From positions 29,246 through 93,245 of the forward strand of contig JASAMV010002180.1 of the NCBI GenBank assembly GCA_030248065.1: 64,000 bases of DNA. Direction: 5' to 3'. Shown here one piece after another: positions 60,432 through 64,000 of the stretch (positions are counted from its first letter, which is position 1; each line of letters opens with the position of its first letter). The stretch comes from Rhynchonema sp. JSB1_4. Its lineage: Eukaryota; Nematoda; Chromadorea; Monhysterida; Xyalidae. The notes below the pieces were generated by a model. It searched no databases. It was given only the letters and a program-made list of their open reading frames with translations, and was not told where the DNA came from. The translations under genes and the position numbers were made by a program.

Positions 60432-61526
60432 TCATTCAGCCTTCAGTGTCACTTGCAGCTCGCTGAAATTGTCTCCGGTCTCAAAGATCGCTCTCGGGTT
60501 CTCTTCGTCAGGGGCCGGTTCGGCGTACTGGAAACAAAGACAAGTCAAAGGGCATGCTTTCAAAGGGGCATGATATTTATGGTAGAATATACAGTATGGT
60601 TCAGGGTTGGGCAAAAAAAAATTTTTAAAAAAAAAAAAATTTTTTTTTTTAAAAAAAAAGGTTTTTGAAAAAAATTTTTTTTTAAAAATTTTTGGGGGAA
60701 CAAAATGTTCTAAAACGTCCAAAAATGGCCTTTTTGGGGGTTATTTTTTGTCATTTTTTCTCAAAGGTCGCAAAATTTTCTTCACAAAATCACCTTTGGG
60801 GCATGTATTTGGTACCTAAGATACCCCCAAATGATGTTATTATACCTTCCCGTGATACATGGGACACGGTATGCACGTGCCTACATGGTACTTCGATGTC
60901 ATACCCCATCAGGTCGGTCATATACGACTGATTCAGCTACCCGACAAGTATTTCTGCAGCTTATATTCTCAATTCTGTGTGGTTTATGAGTGAATCTTGC
61001 TTATTCGGCCACAAACTGTTGTGTCTGATACCACAGAGCAGCAATCATTGGTCCATATCAAGCACAGACTGTTGGATCGCACCTAAATGACGTAAACACC
61101 CTTGATAAGTGATGCAAACCAAGTCACGAAAGTGACTTGTCAATTAAAGTTGCATTTTTTGGCGATTTTGCGCGTTTTTTAGGCAAATTTGGTAAAATTT
61201 CCCCGTATCTCAGACTTTAAAAAAAAATTTTTTTTTTAAAAAAAAACTTGTTTAAAAAAAAATTTTTTTTTCCAACCCTGGTATGGTTAGTATTCTCACC
61301 GACCAGTCTGACCTGAATCCGGCAACGTGAAAACCCATAGTTAAGCCGTATTCCATTAACAAAAGCAAATTCCGAAAAATTCCAAATGTACCCCCACCAG
61401 AATGTGCAGCAAATCATTCTTCGGTGGTCCGGCAATATGTTGAATTTCGATGGTTGCTATCTGTGTCGGTTCAATGAATCCGAACACTGGCTGCATACGC
61501 CAGGTTTGGATGTCCGTGCATTTCAA
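60432..61526 (-). CDS. Major-sperm-protein-domain protein, last two exons
   Basis: Exons 61526-61398 and 60527-60432, both phase 0. The first reads LKCTDIQTWRMQPVFGFIEP, then TIEIQHIAGPPKNDLLHIL. The second reads YAEPAPDEENPRAIFETGDN and ends LQVTLKAE. The order FGFIEP, I..AGPPK.D, YAE matches the C-terminal half of the nematode MSP fold, closest to the short sperm-specific (SSP-type) proteins. MSP-fold proteins act in sperm motility or signalling; the SSP role is not established. The first exon, with the N-terminal strands, was not found. The intron is 870 bp because a 679-bp MITE sits in it. Confidence 0.75.
60602..61280. mobile_element. CAGGGTTGGGCAAAAAA-family hAT-like MITE, 679 bp
   Basis: It starts CAGGGTTGGGCAAAAAAAA and ends TTTTTCCAACCCTG, with the exact 8-bp duplication GTATGGTT (60594-60601, 61281-61288). 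Arms are A/T runs, and the interior is diverged from the copies at 42305 and 47176. It is inserted in the MSP-domain gene's intron. Confidence 0.88.
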
Positions 61527-62672
61527 CTGGAAAACAACATTCTGTTATTGAAAATCACGCTTATGTCTCTGGAACTACACACAGAGGGCCTCGAGCACCA
61601 CAAGCGAGTGAAAAATTTTTGCCCATTGTGTGTAGTTCCAGAGTGCACAAGATCAGTGCCGATCTCTGTAGACCTATCTAACAGCAATTACACGATCTGT
61701 CACACGAGATCTCGGGTTGTGGAATAAACGTTCAATCGCTTCAGTCAACTACATACATTCTTTTTTGGTGCACCAGGTCATCGTCAGCATAGGCAACTAA
61801 AAACGGGTAAGCGGGTAAACCTTGTAAGCGAGCCGAACGTCATGGCAGTTGTGAATGTCAACATTTATGCTATAAGTCGGTGCTGACGTCATCACCACCG
61901 GATTCGGTGTGACCTGCAGGTGGGCCATGATGATGACAAGGTGATGATATTGAATGATTGAAGAAAATGGCAGATTGGTGATGTTTCAGTGCGAATGAAA
62001 GTGAATGTGTCGAAGCTCAAGAATATAGTTCTTGCCGATAGCAACAAATCAGTCCCCCTGAGGGCCTATTTCGTACACGTTTCGAATTTGACATTTCAAA
62101 CATAATTTTCCCAAGTCCTTGTGTTGAACCATGAAACGTTCCACCCAGGGTTGTCTTAGTCGAGAGCATTAGAGGCGAGGGGGCTTAGTGCTGTGGCTAA
62201 ATGAAGTCGTCAGATCACATTGCTGCTGCATTAGTTTCTCGCGCTTATTTGAAGCTCCCCTGTATTGTTGGTTGATTTGACGAGTGCTGTTTGCCGGGCT
62301 TAGTTGACGCTTGACATTGGCTGATTTTGGTATCAATATCAAGTTCAGGCTGAGTTTTGTGTTGGGCTAGACTCAGGCCTGGTTACTTTTAGGCTGTGGT
62401 TCTTTTGGCTTGGCTCAAACAAGGTGGTCTTGCTCAATGTCCATCCTCCAGCAACAACCGTACGATTGGCCGAACACGGAAATGTCGGGGTGGATTGTCG
62501 TGAGTGAGACACAAAAACGTTCAGTATCATATTGTCGTGCTGATTCATTATGATCATTCGTGATACATACCTGGTTCATGTACAATGTTATGACAAATTT
62601 TTAGTATACTGTAGGTAGTTTCTGGAATCATTGAATCGCACACATACAAACAACACAGATCATGCAGCATCA
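61527..62672. other. Intergenic; small hairpin and one 24-bp motif copy
   Basis: The hairpin CTCTGGAACTACACACA with its complement lies at about 61567-61654, and should overlap the missing first exon or promoter of the MSP-domain gene. The dispersed motif is at 61767-61790. Nothing else was recognised. Confidence 0.45.
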
Positions 62673-63922
62673 TCAATTGAGAGCACCAATACGAGCGTCT
62701 TGTATCACAGCAGTGAGTTTATCAGCCAGATCCTGTCGTATGGCTTGATCCGCCACATTCAGTTCGCACAAGCAAATTTCGGATGTCGGGCCGACCGGCA
62801 TGCATCTGAGGCAGAAATTGATAATATCGTGATAATATTTTTCGGAGTATTGAATTTGACCATCGTTCAGTTGTGCTATATGACAGTTAATAAAGAATTT
62901 CACGCTGGTCAAAAACATAATCGTCAGAAAACTGTGGCATCTGACTTGGTAATGTGCAATAGATTCTGTCTAAAATCGGCCAATAATACCCCAATGTCAA
63001 ACGTCGAGTGACAGCAAAACCGGACAGACCGATTCACCAAATTTGATATGACTCAAAAAAGTCACTCAAAATGTTGCCACCCACACACCTTCTACACAGA
63101 AACGCAGCACAAATTGTCCTCGCTTTGTGCACGTTGTACAACGGCATCAAAGTCAAGTACGTCTGGCACACATTATCGCGTCGTAGCAGCCGAACAAACG
63201 GTGATGTTTCAGTCAGATACACGGTGAGTGACTCGCATAGATGTTGGTCGGCCAGTTGGAATAGGGATAGACAATCGGACATGGACGTTAGGTGGAGACG
63301 GGGACAACTGCAAGAAAATTATGGGTTGATGAATTCCCGATTACCGATACATCTATTATGTCTTCTTGTATCAATGTTCACCTGATTTTGTGCTTCGAAT
63401 TCCACTTCGAAATTAAAAAAAACTAAACAATACCACCTCAGCCCGTTCTCTGCTGTGCACAAACATGGACAACTGCAGAATACATTTTCTCATCAAATTT
63501 CGGGTAGAAAGCAAGAAAAATAGAAAAGAAATTATCGACCCGCTTAGTTCAAACAACACGTAAACATCAACTCGGCCCACTTATGTACTTCTGTCGACAA
63601 CCGTGCGCGAAATGCACCATCGTCACAAAATGCGTCCACGTTGCCTGACTATCAGGTTGAGTGCTGAATTCATATTCAGTCTTATCACTGTCCTTATAGT
63701 CACTTGTCGCATCGAATAGGCCCTTGTAGTATTGACAACACTCGGCCAATTGATGCTTCATCGCACGTATATAATCGGTTTTGTTGTTGTGTGTGAAAGT
63801 TACGATCTGACCGGGTGTCGTGGCGGAGAAATCGAGAGCTTCCAGTGCACAGTTGGTTGGTGCATTTGCTGCAGCACTAGCAGCAGATACGTCAAACTGA
63901 TTGAGGTAGGCATCGAGTTTGC
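62673..63922 (-). CDS. Unidentified Cys-containing protein, partial gene
   Basis: The exon ending at 63922 (acceptor CTTTCAG|GC) reads KLDAYLNQFDVSAASAAANA, then RAMKHQLAECCQYYKGLFDA and WTHFVTMVHFAHGCR, to about 63578. A likely last exon, 62673 to about 62875, reads HDIINFCLRCMPVGPTSEIC and ends AVIQDARIGALN. Between them a stretch at 63070-63235 (RDNVCQTYLTLMPLYNVHKA, donor AGAAG|GTGTGT) may be a middle exon, but a plus-strand frame over the same bases also ends at a good donor. No family is recognised. The 5' end would lie beyond the window. Confidence 0.4.
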
Positions 63923-64000
63923 CTGAAAGGAAAGAACAACCAACAATGTCGAAAGTGAAATGTTTGTACGAAGAGTTGTTGCTCGTGGAATCCCATCGCA

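Noticed and set aside
1..64000. Autonomous transposase, reverse transcriptase or integrated virus
   Set aside because: No frame with transposase, reverse transcriptase or capsid-type motifs was seen on either strand; all mobile DNA here appears non-autonomous.

Overview
The window is metazoan nuclear DNA with intron-containing genes and very high repeat content. It most likely comes from a nematode. The grounds are a minus-strand gene with a major-sperm-protein-like domain, a 7TM receptor resembling nematode serpentine receptors, divergent ionotropic-receptor-like genes, mostly short introns, and 3' splice sites that nearly all read TTTCAG or TTCAG. Exon models below were assembled by hand from reading frame, splice sites and phase. 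Four multi-exon families give whole-codon totals: XPF, the three IR-like genes, peroxiredoxin and the Cys-loop receptor.

Layout. 2.0-9.7 kb: SWAP70-like gene (+). 11.1-12.2 kb: end of a single-pass membrane protein gene (-). 12.4-14.9 kb: five nested hAT-type elements, each with an 8-bp target duplication. 15.2-20.6 kb: 2-Cys peroxiredoxin (+), its first two introns packed with short DNA transposons. 21.3-36.0 kb: the complete 22-exon gene for the repair nuclease XPF/ERCC4 (+, 900 aa). Its fifth intron (7.8 kb) houses three intact ionotropic-receptor-like genes on the opposite strand. 37.5-40.7 kb: divergent Cys-loop ligand-gated channel (+, 509 aa model). 40.7-54.8 kb: gene-poor, with MITEs, large foldbacks, duplicated segments and receptor pseudogene remnants. 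54.9-56.3 kb: 7TM receptor (+). 58.9-60.0 kb: a small unknown gene with an inverted copy of its 5' end, and a possible secreted-protein exon. 60.4-61.5 kb: MSP-domain gene (-). 62.7-63.9 kb: unidentified gene (-) running towards the window edge.

The genes form no obvious pathway: two housekeeping genes (peroxiredoxin, XPF), one signalling adaptor, and several receptor or sperm-type genes. The most distinctive features are the three-receptor cluster nested antisense in an XPF intron, and a large set of non-autonomous hAT-like elements, many recognisable by exact 8-bp target duplications, with no transposase gene in view.
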